A stretch of DNA of 64,000 bases, from the NCBI GenBank assembly GCA_037074505.1, contig CM073479.1, positions 29,010,656-29,074,655 of the forward strand. Direction: 5' to 3'. The DNA is from Albizia julibrissin. Its lineage: Eukaryota > Streptophyta > Magnoliopsida > Fabales > Fabaceae. Both the position numbers and the translations under genes were made by a program. Shown in pieces: positions 10,225-21,954 of this stretch; the first letter of the stretch is position 1, and every line of letters starts with the position of its first letter. The notes under the pieces are model-generated. The model had not been told where the DNA came from, searched no databases, and was given only the letters and a program-made list of their open reading frames with translations.

Positions 10225-11346
10225 ATGGCCAGAGTTTCTACATCTGTATCTCCGAAACGTGGGGAATGGGTGAAGGGAACGTTGGTTGGATCTGGATCTT
10301 TTGGTACTGTTCATTTAGCCATGAGCAAATCCACAGGAAGACTCTTTGTTGTTAAATCAACACACACAAGGGCTGAATTTGCAGCTTTAGAGAATGAGGT
10401 TGAGATTCTCAAGAATCTAGAACCATCTCCTTATATAGTCCAATACTTAGGGTCAGAAAGAGATGGAGATGATCTCAAAGTTCTAATGGAGTACATGGCT
10501 GGGGGTAGTTTGGCTGATATTACAGAGAAATTTGGTGGATCATTACCGGAAGATGTGGTTCGTTTGTACACAAAAGAAATTCTTAAAGGCCTCAATTTTC
10601 TTCATGGTAATGGGATAGTGCACTGTGACCTTAAGTGCAAAAATGTGCTTCTGGGGTCTTGTGGGGACATCAAATTGGCAGATTTTGGATGTGCAAGGAA
10701 GGTGAAGGACTTGAAAAATGAAGTTTTGATGAAGATCAAGAAGAATAACAAGTCTTTGGAATGTGTTAGTGGGACCCCTCTATGGATGGCTCCTGAAGTT
10801 TTGAGGAATGAGAAGCTTGATTTTGCTGCAGATATATGGTCTTTGGGATGTACTGTTATTGAAATGGCTACTGGTAGGCCTCCTTGGGGTGCTTCTAAGT
10901 ATGATTCAAACCCAATGGCTCTTCTTTTGAAGATTTCTTTTGGTGATGAGATACCTAAACTACCAACCCATTTTTCAAAGGAGGGTTTGGATTTTTTGAG
11001 GATGTGTTTTGAGAGAGACTCAAGAAAAAGGTGGACATGTGAGGAATTACTTAGGCACCCATTTGTGTCAAGGGATTATTCATCTGTTGTAACAACACCA
11101 CCACTACTATCTTCACCCGAAGAAGAAACTGCTTCCTCACCAGTCAGTGTGTTGGGGATTACAAGTTTTGAGGATGCTTATGATGAAATAATGGATGAAC
11201 CAGAAAGTCCAGTGGGAAATGATTTCTCAGTCATGAAGCCGTTCACATGTTGCAAAGATGGAAGAAAAGGAGAAAGTGTAATTCCATGGCATGGAGATGA
11301 TTGTGCATTATGTTCATCTCAGAATTGGATTAATGTCAGATCATAG
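10225..11346 (+). CDS. MAPKKK-type serine/threonine protein kinase
   Basis: A 373-residue single-exon kinase. The kinase domain spans about residues 15-281. Visible parts are the glycine loop GSGSFG (22-27), ATP lysine K44 in VVK, helix-C glutamate E58, catalytic loop HCDLKCKN (133-140, with HCD in place of HRD), DFG 153-155, and GTPLWMAPEV ending at 192. GTPxWMAPEV is the signature of MEKK-type MAP kinase kinase kinases. The short N-terminus, lack of introns and HCDLK/DFGCAR motifs fit the plant MAPKKK13-21 group that includes MAPKKK17/18, which act in ABA signalling in Arabidopsis. The 90-residue tail is rich in Ser, Pro and acidic residues and is probably regulatory. All catalytic residues are present. 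The ATG at 10225 is the first in frame just before the domain. The subgroup assignment is inference. Confidence 0.9.
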   Translation: MARVSTSVSPKRGEWVKGTLVGSGSFGTVHLAMSKSTGRLFVVKSTHTRAEFAALENEVEILKNLEPSPYIVQYLGSERDGDDLKVLMEYMAGGSLADITEKFGGSLPEDVVRLYTKEILKGLNFLHGNGIVHCDLKCKNVLLGSCGDIKLADFGCARKVKDLKNEVLMKIKKNNKSLECVSGTPLWMAPEVLRNEKLDFAADIWSLGCTVIEMATGRPPWGASKYDSNPMALLLKISFGDEIPKLPTHFSKEGLDFLRMCFERDSRKRWTCEELLRHPFVSRDYSSVVTTPPLLSSPEEETASSPVSVLGITSFEDAYDEIMDEPESPVGNDFSVMKPFTCCKDGRKGESVIPWHGDDCALCSSQNWINVRS

Positions 11347-11760
11347 GAAGTGTCTAAACTGTGACAATGTGAAGATAGAAACAGAAAGAGGTTTTGGAAT
11401 TCACCTGTCAGTGAGGATCTCTGAATTTCTGTCTGTTTTCCTCCTTCCTGAGAAGGAATATTGGAACAGTTATAAAAGCAAAGGATTGAAATGTACAGCC
11501 AACGAGTAGGAGAGAAAGAGTTTTTTTGTTTTTCTTTTGGCTCTCTATTTCTCATTAATTAGTCACACTGTTTACATTTTTGTTACATAAGAAATAGATT
11601 TGTTCTTCTAATCACTCAATAGTCAATTGTAAGCATCAAAACAGAGTCTGTTCAACATTGTATTATATACACACAAATGTGGATTCTTGAGTGGTTGGTA
11701 TTTTGTAAATGGATCCTTGATCATGATTGTCAAAAGAATAAATCATAGTTTCCTTATTAC
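11347..11760 (+). terminator. Kinase 3' UTR and polyadenylation region
   Basis: The region after the stop at 11344-11346 is T-rich. AATAAA occurs near 11737 (AAAGAATAAATC), a likely poly(A) signal. Part of this 3' UTR is duplicated at 13091-13270. Confidence 0.5.
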
Positions 11761-12177
11761 TATATTTCTTGTTTTCTTAGTCTACATGTTTTGTTGTTTT
11801 ATTCAATTAAAAAAATGGAAATGCTAGTTATATCCTGAATACTGATCACTGATTACTATTGATCTTTTTCTTTTAGAATAGATTCTTAACCATATAAAAA
11901 ATAAACGTGAGAGGTCTCAAAAAAAAGAAAAAGATGTGTTTAGTTTGTATGATGATTTAGTGGGTTAGCATCTTCCATTGTTACAATTTTCAGATGTGCA
12001 AGAGTGACTTTTTTTATTGAAAAAAATTATCATCTTCATATAACATAAAAAAACTTGTAATCAACTCATCTTTTAAAAATTGACGATAAAATGTTTTGGG
12101 AACAACTTATATTTACGGTCCTCTTTTTAGGTTTATAGCAAATGTTAATTTCTTTCCTGCAAAAATTGTTTTCAGAG

Positions 12178-12266
<89 letters not shown>

Positions 12267-13090
12267 AATATATAATGATGATGAGAAGAATATAATGAAT
12301 AGTCCTAAATATAAGAGTTAAACTAGTGGTTTGATTTAGTCATAAATAAAATATCCCAATCCATTTTGTTTCTTATATTTATATTTTTTTCTAAATTATC
12401 CATATTAATTGTATATGGTAAGGTCATGATTACAAAGTGTATTATGGGAAAACCAATATAAATGTATTATAAATAACTAATTTAACTAATTTTATTAATA
12501 TTTACAAACTAATTATATATCTCTTACATTGAAGATAGGAAGGAGAGAGTATTATATTATTTTGCTTTTTGTACCAGAAAATAATACTCTTATTCCTCAA
12601 GAGCTTCCATGAAAAATTTGTATTTTATCGTATGAGGAACCGTTAAAATCTTATTCCAACAAGAAAAGGCATTTTCCAAAGTACCTTTGAAAAAATAACA
12701 TGACATTATGACAAACTGAACAAACATCGTTGTGTAGCTGAATTAATGCACTTCTATTGATGGCTCCATTTTTTCACATGAATCACTTTTAAAATTAGTG
12801 GTCATCAGGTTTCACAACAAATAAATAATCACATTTATAATGATACAACTCCCTTTATATATTTATTTTATGTAGCACAAAATCATTTAAAATTAATTAA
12901 TCTAAACTGGAACTAAATCATCTTCCTTGTGGTGCTATATCTAAAGTTGATTCAAACTGAGTAGCACCATAAGACTAGAGCTACTAATATGGATTTGGCC
13001 ATGTCAATCCTTAGGTTATAGCGAGTTTGAGTTGGCAGAATGCCAGCCAACCAAAATGCGGGCTGTCCCAATCCACACCTATAGGAGAAA
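11761..13090. other. AT-rich intergenic spacer
   Basis: No gene is visible. It contains the TA/GA microsatellite at 12178-12268; the rest is low-complexity AT-rich DNA. Confidence 0.5.
12178..12268. repeat. (TA)n(GA)n microsatellite
   Basis: More than 30 TA units, with one GATA interruption, run straight into about nine GA units. Confidence 0.95.
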
Positions 13091-13270
13091 CTGTAATGAC
13101 ATGGCATGGAGATGAATGTGCATTATTTCCATCACATAATTGGATTAACGTCATGATGTAAGTGTATGAACTGTGAGGATGGGGAGTGGCTAGTAAAGAT
13201 AGTAAAAGAAATAGGTTTTGGGATCCATCTTTCAATGAGGATTTCTCAGTTTATGTCTGTTTTTCATCAT
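13091..13270 (+). pseudogene. Duplicated fragment of the kinase 3' end
   Basis: This stretch matches 11276-11450 of the kinase gene: ATGGCATGGAGATGA, then AATTGGATTAA, then an AGTGT(C/A)T(A/G)AACTGTGA block, then the AGGTTTTGG and TCAGT(G)AGGAT blocks of the 3' UTR, with many substitutions and a few indels. It holds only the last 20 or so codons and the start of the 3' UTR. It is the relic of a former tandem duplicate, or a displaced fragment. Confidence 0.8.
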
Positions 13271-13412
13271 GATCCACATTAAAAAAAGCTTTAAAAAAAA
13301 AGAGAGAGGTGTTGGTGGGCCTCAAGCGAGCTTGGGTTGGTTTTCGTTTGAAGGTGACCTTTTTCAGCAGGCCTAACGCTTTCAATTGAGATAGGCTTTT
13401 TCAGTAGGCACA

Positions 13413-13655
13413 TTAGGCTGCAACCTGTGGCAAGCCGAGTAAGTTGGCCTGCATTATGACCTCTGACCTTAAATATTCAATGACTTGCTTAAATCGATCA
13501 TTTGAATAAAGAATTTGACTAAAATCTCCTATTAGAAGCCAAGCTTTATTTATATATTCTGCCTCAGCCTCTATCCAATTGCAAAGCATGTATAAACCAT
13601 GAGCACACGTTACATAAATTAAACAACCATTAGCATTAACCATAAGTAGGTGCAA
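13413..13655 (-). pseudogene. L1-type LINE endonuclease fragment
   Basis: An 80-codon minus-strand frame reads like the exonuclease-endonuclease domain of plant L1 LINEs: NANGCLIYVTC, then AWLLIGDFSQIL followed by NDR, where the family has WLLIGDFNxIL…xR. The catalytic Asn of GDFN is Ser here. It is about a third of the domain, cut at both ends, with no RT nearby. Confidence 0.6.
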
Positions 13656-13659
13656 CCAA

Positions 13660-13911
13660 CAAGGTTATTAAATCCAGACCAGTCTTTGAATCGATCGAGG
13701 TAGTGGGTCAATAGGTCAAATCGAAGTCAAAACGAAATTAACACGAGGCCAAACCGGTGAGGAAGTAAAGATTTTAGAGTTATTAACATAAAATTTTGAA
13801 TATAAATAAAAAATATTGAACCAATTACGTAGCCGGACCGGACAGGCTAGGTGATCGGTTAACTAGTTTTCGGCTCAAACCGTCCAATCTAATCCAGATT
13901 TAATAACTATG
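13660..13911. mobile_element. Small hAT-type MITE
   Basis: The ends are CAAGGTTATTAAATCCAGACC and, on the other strand, CATAGTTATTAAATCTGG. The flanks GCAACCAA (13652-13659) and GCAATGAA (13912-13919) match at 6 of 8 positions, as expected of an aged 8-bp hAT duplication. The interior has the CCGGACCGG-type motif shared with the larger hAT elements at 35222, 43113 and 56777. No coding capacity. Confidence 0.65.
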
Positions 13912-14104
13912 GCAATGAATGAGGCGAAGAAAGGGACCCACTTTAGATATTCTCCATATATTAGTTAATACGTTCAAAAAGAAAATGATTTAAAACAATA
14001 GATTGTGCATAAGGTGATTTACATATCATAATTATACACATCCCACCATTGTTCATGTCACTCTCCAAATGCTTTCTCCCCAATTCTTATTGTAAAGACC
14101 CATA

Positions 14105-14325
14105 AACAAATTTAAATAAATTAAGAAATTCAATTAAAATTAGTTAGAGAAAATTGGAGGGAAAATCCATATTTAGAAATACAACTTTAAACGAATTAAA
14201 AAATTCAATAAAAATTAGTTAGGGAATCCATATTTAGAAATACAACTTTAAATGAATTAAGAAATTCAATTAAATTAGTTAGAGAAAATTGGTGGGAAAA
14301 TCCATATTTAGAAATTTTATTAACC
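14105..14325. repeat. Three-unit tandem repeat, about 75 bp
   Basis: Three head-to-tail copies of an AT-rich unit containing AATTAAGAAATTCAATTAAA, GTTAG and ATCCATATTTAGAAAT. The middle copy has lost about 16 bp. Confidence 0.85.
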
Positions 14326-14329
14326 AAAA

Positions 14330-15560
14330 ACATAGAATATGTTTCTATACACAAAAGGCACGAATACTTCATAGGATTTCATACAAAATAAAGTAATGTT
14401 ATTTGAATTCAGATTCATTTAACCAATAAAATTCAGACAAACTTTTCGCTGATTTTCTCACTTAGTTCATACTTTTGATATTTCAAAATTATGCTCAATG
14501 AACTTCATTAATTAGTAGATATTGTTTAGTTGGTTTAAAAACCATTAAAGCAAAAGACATTTAAGGAAAAAAAATTAAAGCTTTAAATAAAGAATCTTAT
14601 GTGAAGAACCCTGAAATTGTTTAGAATCATGAATGATGAATCAAGCATATCCCTCCGACATCTTGCCAAAGCTCACATCTATTAGTAAGAAGGCTTTTCC
14701 ATGCTCTAAAAAACCTCAAGACAAAGGTGGTCCAAATTCACATTCCATTTATAGTGATTTCCAAGTGTTGAGCTCTTGAAATTTTCTTATCCTGCTCTAC
14801 CTTATGTATATAAATCGTGATGGGTTAAGCATAAGTTGCAATTTTTTAAGGACCTTATCAGCCATGTAGCTGATCAGTGTATCTATTCTGTTCTATAAAT
14901 AAAGTTGATAACTTTGTCACACAAAATGAGACAGAAAAAGAAAAAACAGTCATGAATTTTGAACCATATTGCTTTCCACCTTATAAACAATCAGGAATAA
15001 GAAATGACATAACAAGTTAAAACTCCAAGTGCTGGATTGAGCTCTTCCTCGCACTATTATCAGTAACCACACACTACAAAGTGCAACAACCCTATAATCC
15101 TTAGATCCTATCTGCATATTGGCATCACTAAAGCAATCTTTAGACCAAATCACTGTTGGTCATAATGGAACTTCATTATTCTACCTCTGCACATGCTTGA
15201 ACTGCCCTTCTGAAGCCATCTTTAGGAGCTTCATCTTCCACCTACACCACCAGAAAATCACCCAAATCAGTATGCAGAGATGTGCCTTGCCCAGCTACCA
15301 GAAGATGGAGAATGAATCACCTGGATTAAGGATTTATAAAGTTTTCTGAAGTTTGATTAATCGTTTTGTTGATTAGGTCAAGTTCAGAAAAGTTCACACA
15401 TCTTCCCTTTGGATAATTCGAGCTACTAGAATGTTAACTCTAAGAAGTACGTCTATACCATTCCATGGTCAAAAACAAAAATTTTATACTGGCTAAAATG
15501 AAATGATAGCTTTCTGTAGGATAGAGTTTGTATGATTTCTTCGTGACTCCATAGAATACA
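14330..15560. other. Intergenic spacer, nothing recognised
   Basis: AT-rich sequence. Short open frames at 14950-15349 on both strands resemble no protein I know and have no clear gene context. Confidence 0.4.
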
Positions 15561-15572
15561 TCATTATTTTTA

Positions 15573-15902
15573 GGGTTAAGAGGTAATTTTGTACCAGAAA
15601 TTTTTCTGCCTAGGGGATTGGGGGGGTGGATTTTATCCTGCTCGTTATCCCAGTTAATTTTGACCGTTAATTAACCATATATACTAAGATGACAGTCCAC
15701 AAGTTATCCACGTCATTTTTGTAAAGGTGCAAAATTTGCTTCGGAAGTCCATATATCATCTACTTCATTTTCTTTCAAAGTTATATTTAAAACTTCTGAG
15801 GCAAATTTGCACCTTAATGGGCAAAATTGCTCCCTTTTTGACATTTCCAAGGCAAAATTGCCCCTCGGTGACAACTTTCAAGACAAAATTGCCCCTTAAC
15901 CC
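15573..15902. mobile_element. MULE-like MITE, GGGTTAA family
   Basis: It starts GGGTTAAGAGGTAATTTTG and ends CAAAATTGCCCCTTAACCC. Flanks TTATTTTTA (15564-15572) and TTATTTTAA (15903-15911) match at 8 of 9, fitting a Mutator-type 9-bp duplication. The interior repeats GCAAAATTGC(C)CC-type blocks in both orientations, so it is largely self-complementary. Same end type as the elements at 46447 and 46776. Confidence 0.75.
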
Positions 15903-15911
15903 TTATTTTAA

Positions 15912-18070
15912 ACAAGCATGATCCAACATGACTAACAATAAAATTTAAATTGAGCATGTTAATATTCAGCATTTTCCCTTAAAATGTACATGACATCATA
16001 TCAATTTGACACACGTCACTTGTAAACAGCGCACGAATACATAATAAATATCTATGCTAATTACTTTACAGAAGCAAAAAGATTTTCAAATCCAAAACAT
16101 TCCTCCTCCTATAGAAAAGATGACTTTCTTATCATGTACAACTAAGGTTAATAAACTTTCCCAAGTATCATGGCAAGATCAAGCAGTTAAGTTAGGTAAC
16201 TAGAGAGGGGCTCAACCACAGGGCTGAGAAAAGATGAAGCTCAAATTTAGGAGATTAAACTAATTCTAGATTGAATAATTCAAATCAAATGTCCAGTCCT
16301 GCCAATGTGAGGCTTCACATATACTTTGAATTGGTCTTTCAACCACACAAAGTCATAAAATACAAGAAGTACAGAAATCTGCAATGCTCACAAGTATTGA
16401 ATGGTGAGAACTCAATGCAAATTTCATATAAATGCATATAGCTCGCTTTAATTATATATAAAGAGCAAACAGAAGAATACAACTAAGTGTTTTGCCCATA
16501 AACTGGGATAAAGATCATAACCACTTGAGATTGACTATTGCAGATAGTTTATATATTTCAAATTCTCTTAATTTGTCGAAAATTATGCAATAAAGGTGCT
16601 CATATTTAGCATTTCTTCCTTTTCCTCAATATCTCAAGACCAAGACCAATGTACTTCATGGAAAAGAATCAAAGCACTTATCAATACTTAAGCATACTGT
16701 ATCCTCCTCCAATCCAGAAGGTCTCCCCTTTAACAAAAGAATCGTTTGCTACTGTATATCACTAAACCTAGTCCATTTTTTTTTCAATTAAAAAAAAAAT
16801 ACCCAAACAAAGATCTATGCCCCTTTGTTCTGCCAAAAACTTGGAACCATATATGGAGAAGATGCTCTAAATCCAGTGGCTGAACTGAATTCTAATATGA
16901 ATCCAAACAAGTGTTCTCTACGACAATGTAGTCCTGCCTGCACATTGTGCACACAATACAATTGGTAGGAGACAATGCTGTGTAAAGTTACAAAGTAGCA
17001 GTATGTTATTTGTGTAAATTATATTGAATATTGCCACTCAATGAAATTAGGGCCCATTTGGTTGCAAAAAGAATACACACACACACCCGCTAAGAAAAAG
17101 GAATGGAAACGAATGCAATGATTCTAAAATTTATTTGATATGATATGAGAAAGAATAGGAATCTTTTTATTTTATATATATTTAATTAAATCAAAAAGAA
17201 CAAAATGCCAAAACACCCCTCATAAAATTTGTACAAAACTTTTACATTTTCTTCTCCTCTAATTGCTTAATACAAACTCGCTCCCAAAGCGGAAAGTAAA
17301 TCCCTACCAGTTATGGAAGAAGATACCCAAGTTCTACTTCCTGATCAGAAATAAATTGCCATCCTTGAAGTGAAAAGTAGATCCCCATCTGAGACTCAAG
17401 TTCCATTTCTGGTGGGAGAAAGAAAAACCCAAACGGCCATCATTCAACCTCAAGATGAGAAATTCAAGTTAGAGAGGTTTTCTCCAGACCTCAAGTACCA
17501 TTTTTGGTGGAAGGGATTTTTCCTTTTTTTTTTCTTTTTGCCTTCAGGAAAAACCGTTGTTGGTTACCAGGAGTCCCTAAAAATGAATCTGGCTGGCAGC
17601 AGAGTTTGAATCTAGGCAGAAGGAGCAAAGTCATTTGAATCTGGCTAAAGCATAGGAATCTGTGAGGAAGGAAATGGAGGAGATTTCAAAACAGACATGG
17701 CAGGGCCATGATGAGCATCATTGGCATCCCACTCTAATTCCATAGTGGAAATGCTCATTCCTCAGTTTGGGAGGAGTCACCATTAGCATAATTATGGTAA
17801 ACCACTAGCATATTTATGGTAATGAGCTTTCTATAAGAGATGACAATCTAAAGACCAAACTTTTCAAACTTATGGAATCTCTCTTATTTCCATTTGTTGA
17901 CGGCCCGTCTCTTGCAACTGAAAATTCCTTTATTTCTCTCTAAGAGGCTTTAAATAATTGAATGGGTTTCCCTAGAAGGAGAACTTCTGTCATGAGATAA
18001 TATAAACCTCTGTCATAGGACATCACTATGGCCTCAACAACATCTCAAGATAGTTGTAATTTTGTGTTCC
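15912..18070. other. Intergenic spacer with possible MITE
   Basis: No gene is supported. 17050-17190 starts with GGGCCCATTTGGTTGCAAA and has the GGAATGGAAACGAATG type of sequence common at the ends of plant MITEs; a matching right end was not fixed (about 17720-17830 is a possibility). The 79-codon frame at 17370-17609 has no recognisable features. Confidence 0.35.
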
Positions 18071-18090
18071 ATATGTAAGATTTCATCTTA

Positions 18091-19530
18091 AGGAAGCTCT
18101 TAAGAAAATGGAAAATGGTAAAGCTGTCGGACCTGATGATATTCCTATTGAAGTTTGGAAATGTTTGGGCGAAGAGGGTGTGTTATGGCTCACAAAATTA
18201 TTTAATGAAATCTTACGAACCAAGAAAATGCTGGATGAGTGGAGGAAAAGTACTTTGGTGCCTATTTATAAGAATAAAGGGGATATCCAGAATTGTGCAA
18301 ACTATAGAGGAATTAAGCTAACGAGTCATACAATGAAATTGTGGGAAAAAGTGATTGAACACAGATTAAGGTTGGAGACGGACATCGCTGAAAACCAATT
18401 TGGATTCATGCCAGGAAGGTCTACAACAGAAGCGATTTATTTATTAAGGGGGCTAATGGAAAAGTATAGGAGCAAAGGAAGAGATTTGCATATGATCTTC
18501 ATTGATTTGGAAAAAGCGTATGATCGGGTGCCAAGAGATGTACTTTGGAAAGCCTTGGAAAAGAAGGGGGTGAGGGTTGCATATATCAATGTCATTCAGG
18601 ACATGTATGAGGGGGTTACAACCAATATTAGAACGCCTGGAGGTGTTACAAAAATCTTTCCTATGAGGATTGGACTACATCAAGGATCAGCGTTGAGTCC
18701 TTATTTGTTCAACCTAGTGATAGATGTTCTAACTGAGCCTATAAAAGAGGAGATCCCTATATGCATGCTTTTTGCTGATGATATAGTTCTGTTGGCTGAA
18801 TCCAAAGAAGATATTAATTCTAAACTAGAGATATGGAAACGGACTTTGGAATTGAGGGGCTTTCGTCTTAGTAGGAACAAAACTGAATATATGCACCACA
18901 AGTTTGATAAAGGACAAAGCCAAAGGAAGTAGAAGTTAGATTGGGAGGGCAAGTCATCCCATAAGTAACAAAATTTAGATATTTGAGATCAACTATACAA
19001 CAAGATGGTGAAATTGATGGAGATGTCGATCACAGAATTCAGGCCGGATGGTATAAATGGAGAAAAACTACTGGAGTTATCTGTTATCGTAAAGTACCTA
19101 ATAAAGTAAAAGGAAAGTTCTATCGCACTGCTATAAGACCAGCAATGCTATATGGTAGTGAATATTGGGCTTTCAAGGGACAACATGAGCATAAAATAGG
19201 AGTCGTTGAGATGAGGATGTTGAGATGGATGAGTGGTCATACAAGAAAAGACAAGATTCGTAATACTCATATATGTGAACGAGTGGGAGTGGCCCCTATT
19301 GAAGAAAAAATGGTAGAAAATCGTTTAGGCTTTTAAATGCTCCGGTGAGAAGGGTAGATCAAGCAGAATGGAGTCCTATTAGACGAGGTCGAGGAAGGCC
19401 GAAACGAACAATCAATGAGATCATAGAAAGAGACCTTCTAATTAATAATATATCGAAATCTATGGTTTTTGACAGAGCATAATGGCGTCGTGCGATCCAT
19501 GTAGCCGACCCCACCTAGTGTGATAAAGGC
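18091..19530 (+). pseudogene. RTE LINE reverse transcriptase remnant
   Basis: The first frame is open from 18108 to 18932 and holds most of the RT domain: GKAVGPDDIP near its start, ANYRGIKL, QFGFMPGRST, FIDLEKAYDRVPR, GLHQGSALSP, and the catalytic FADDIVLL. A frameshift near 18930 and a stop follow. The frame resumes at 18983-19336 with the thumb and C-terminal region (YGSEYW, MLRWMSGHTRKDKIRN, GVAPIEEKM). After another frameshift the RRGRGRPKRT-type tail follows. The RT core is nearly intact, so the insertion is fairly young, but the copy is dead because its 5' part is missing and its frame is broken. Confidence 0.88.
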
Positions 19531-19544
19531 TTTGTTGTTGTTGT
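18091..19544 (+). mobile_element. 5'-truncated RTE-type LINE
   Basis: A 1454-bp non-LTR retrotransposon copy flanked by a perfect 20-bp duplication, ATATGTAAGATTTCATCTTA, at 18071-18090 and 19545-19564. The 3' end reads GACCCCACCTAGTGTGATAA followed by a short TTG-repeat tail, characteristic of plant RTE LINEs. The copy begins inside the RT domain, so endonuclease and upstream sequence were lost at insertion, as target-primed reverse transcription often leaves it. Confidence 0.93.
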
Positions 19545-19564
19545 ATATGTAAGATTTCATCTTA

Positions 19565-20514
19565 CCAGTTCAAGAAATGGTAGAGAACCCAGTCTTCACT
19601 AGCATCACCTCAGCAAAAATCTTTTTTGCAGACTTCAATAGGTTTGTCAGCATCTTAAACAAAACATTCCTTTCATATTTGCTCTCAAAAGCCTTCTCTT
19701 AATCCAACAAACTTGAACTCAAAAGTCAAAACATCGTTCAACATCTTATGTATAAGCTTATATATAAGCCCAATTCACGTAAATCAAACAAAACTCTTTC
19801 ACACATTTACTTCGTAGACCATAAATCACGATTGAAAATCACTTTTGAAGGTTCCAATCGCTATTCCAAACACCCTAAATCACCTCTATTGTCACTATTG
19901 AACATTGGCTTCTCCCTGTATTGTCATTATTCTCTTCACCCACTTTCTTCCAGCTTCCCTTTTATCATTATTACCAAGTGGGTTCAAAGACAAACACACC
20001 ATGGTGACTGGAATGGTGGTATTTATATGAGCATAAAAATAGGCATGTTGGAATTTGGGAATAAATATTGATTATTTTTGAGCAAAACTAAACCTCTAAT
20101 CATCAAGCTGGTTATTATGCTGCCCACTTTCTTACTCTACATAGATTGATTTCTTCCCATGATGCAGAATGAGAGTGTTATACCTTTGTAATCTTCAAAG
20201 GTAAAGAGAGGGAAAGAGAGGGAGAAGACAGAGGGAAATGAGAGAAACCAGGGGTTAAAGGGAGAGAAGAACAGAGAGGCAATACGCGAGAGACTGAAGG
20301 CAACCGTATATCACTCAAATCATAGGAGATACACACACATTTAATGATCAGTACATGTATATATAATATATATATATAGGCAGGGGAATAGGAGAATTAA
20401 TTTTAACAGCTAGTGTGTTCTAACTAACTAACAGCTAGTGTCAACTAATCTTACCTACCCCATTTCCATATTATAAACATGTAACAGAGAGGGAAACAAT
20501 GAAAGAGTCATCAA
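19565..20514. other. Intergenic spacer with MITE-family fragment
   Basis: 19690-19880 carries the CGTAAATC…ATAAATCACGATTGAAAA…CCAAACACC type of sequence seen in the dispersed MITE family at 4613-4727. A GAGAGGGAAAGAGAG tract lies at 20200-20290 and TA-rich repeats at 20355-20380. Nothing else is recognised. Confidence 0.4.
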
Positions 20515-20860
20515 ATGCCTCTGCTGTGCACTCCTCTAGCGGAGTTGAGTGCCATTGGTCATTTTGACCACTTTTCTTTCCTTTCCTATTTTGACCTCTC
20601 TTTTCATACCAAACAAGTTTATGTGCCCAGAAAATCCATTACAGGAAAAGCCTATTTATTACCTTTCCCATTCCACTTCCCATTTCCACAAACTTTAGAT
20701 CAGATGCTACATTATCCTCAGTACCTTGATTTCCCAATCAAGATCTCCGCCAAGCATCAACTGCCACATAGTCATAGTACATCCAGCACAATGGACAGGT
20801 TGACAGAGATAAAGAGCGCCCTTGCCAAACTCCTTGCCCATGAATCCATAACAAAGTAAG
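20515..20860 (+). CDS. Orphan open frame, possible first exon
   Basis: A 114-codon open frame on the plus strand, less AT-rich than its surroundings, with an internal ATG at about 20791 starting MDRLTEIKSALAKLLAHESI. It runs into AAAGTAAGC at 20855, where AA|GTAAGC would make a good splice donor. I do not recognise the protein. It could be the first coding exon of a gene whose later exons I cannot find before the F-box gene, a gene fragment, or chance. Confidence 0.3.
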
Positions 20861-21954
20861 CTTCCTTAAACTCGCCATTCTCCATACTTATGCAAATTGG
20901 CCTAGGTATCATGAATTTATTGGTATGATCAATTTGAGATTTTGGCATATATATTCATTTCAAAGTAGTGAACACTAAAGAAATGAATCTATATTTATTG
21001 CATGAGGTATTTAAAGAAAACCATACAAGCAAAGTAAGCTATATAAATATCTTCAACCTTCATTCTACAGAAGTTTTCAGATTTTAGGAGGGTCTTTGCC
21101 ACTATATCGATTTCATTGGCATAATTGGAGTCACAACCATATATAGACTTACCATGTTGATGCATCCAAACTGGGAGTTTAGAAAGTGGTTAGTCAGTAA
21201 TGGATCCTTAGATTTAACTAGTTGATTTTATCAACAAGGAACTTACTTACAAATACCAATGACATGTAACAAGAATCAGACGAATGCCATGAAACAAATG
21301 TTAAGACTATAGACAGCTACGTACCTTATAAATTCACCAAAATCAGATATTTAACCTCTCTGGTACTCTTCCTTGTTGCTTCTGTCACAAAGGCACAAAC
21401 TGTGCATGAGATCGAATTTTCCATTGCATTTCCATATCAGATTTACAAAAAGTTCTTCAGCACTTAAAATGTACTATAATTCAGCTTGGTTGATATATGT
21501 CCTCATGAAATGGTCACAGCCAATGAAGTAGGTAACTGGTGCGTTATTTAATGGAATTTTCCAACATGAAACTGTGTAGATACAATGTTCCAAAACAAAT
21601 ATTAATGCAAGTGGAGATAGTAAATAACTCCAACTGAGCTGGATAAGTTATTCAAAGTTAGCATCATGCATAAGCCATTTTTGCTTCACATGTAACATCT
21701 GATGATGATGATAAACGTTAAACTAAAACGGATTCCAGAATGCCGCTATAAGAAGAAAGATGTCCATTTTTGCTTCTCATGTAACATCCAATAATAATAT
21801 CAAATGTTGAACTAAAACAGGTTCCAGAATGGCAATACAAGAAGAAAGATGTCAATGGTAAAACATGATCAATGCCACAGCTTTACTTTCTACAAATACG
21901 CTTCAATATGTTCATAATAATGATAAAGAGGCAGAAATATGGTTCAACAAATAC
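20861..21954. other. Spacer between orphan frame and F-box gene
   Basis: No further coding exon could be identified on either strand. It may hold the 3' UTR or a last exon of the F-box gene (read leftward). It contains the 21675-21855 tandem duplication. Confidence 0.4.
21675..21855. repeat. Two-unit tandem duplication, about 88 bp
   Basis: Two imperfect copies of CCATTTTTGCTTC(A/T)CATGTAA, then GAACTAAAAC, then GGTTCCAGAATG or its variant, then AAGAAGAAAGATGTC. They lie in the 3' part of the F-box locus. Confidence 0.85.

Noticed and set aside
9805..10314. 169-codon minus-strand frame
   Set aside because: It is the complement of the kinase leader and N-terminus, with biased composition.
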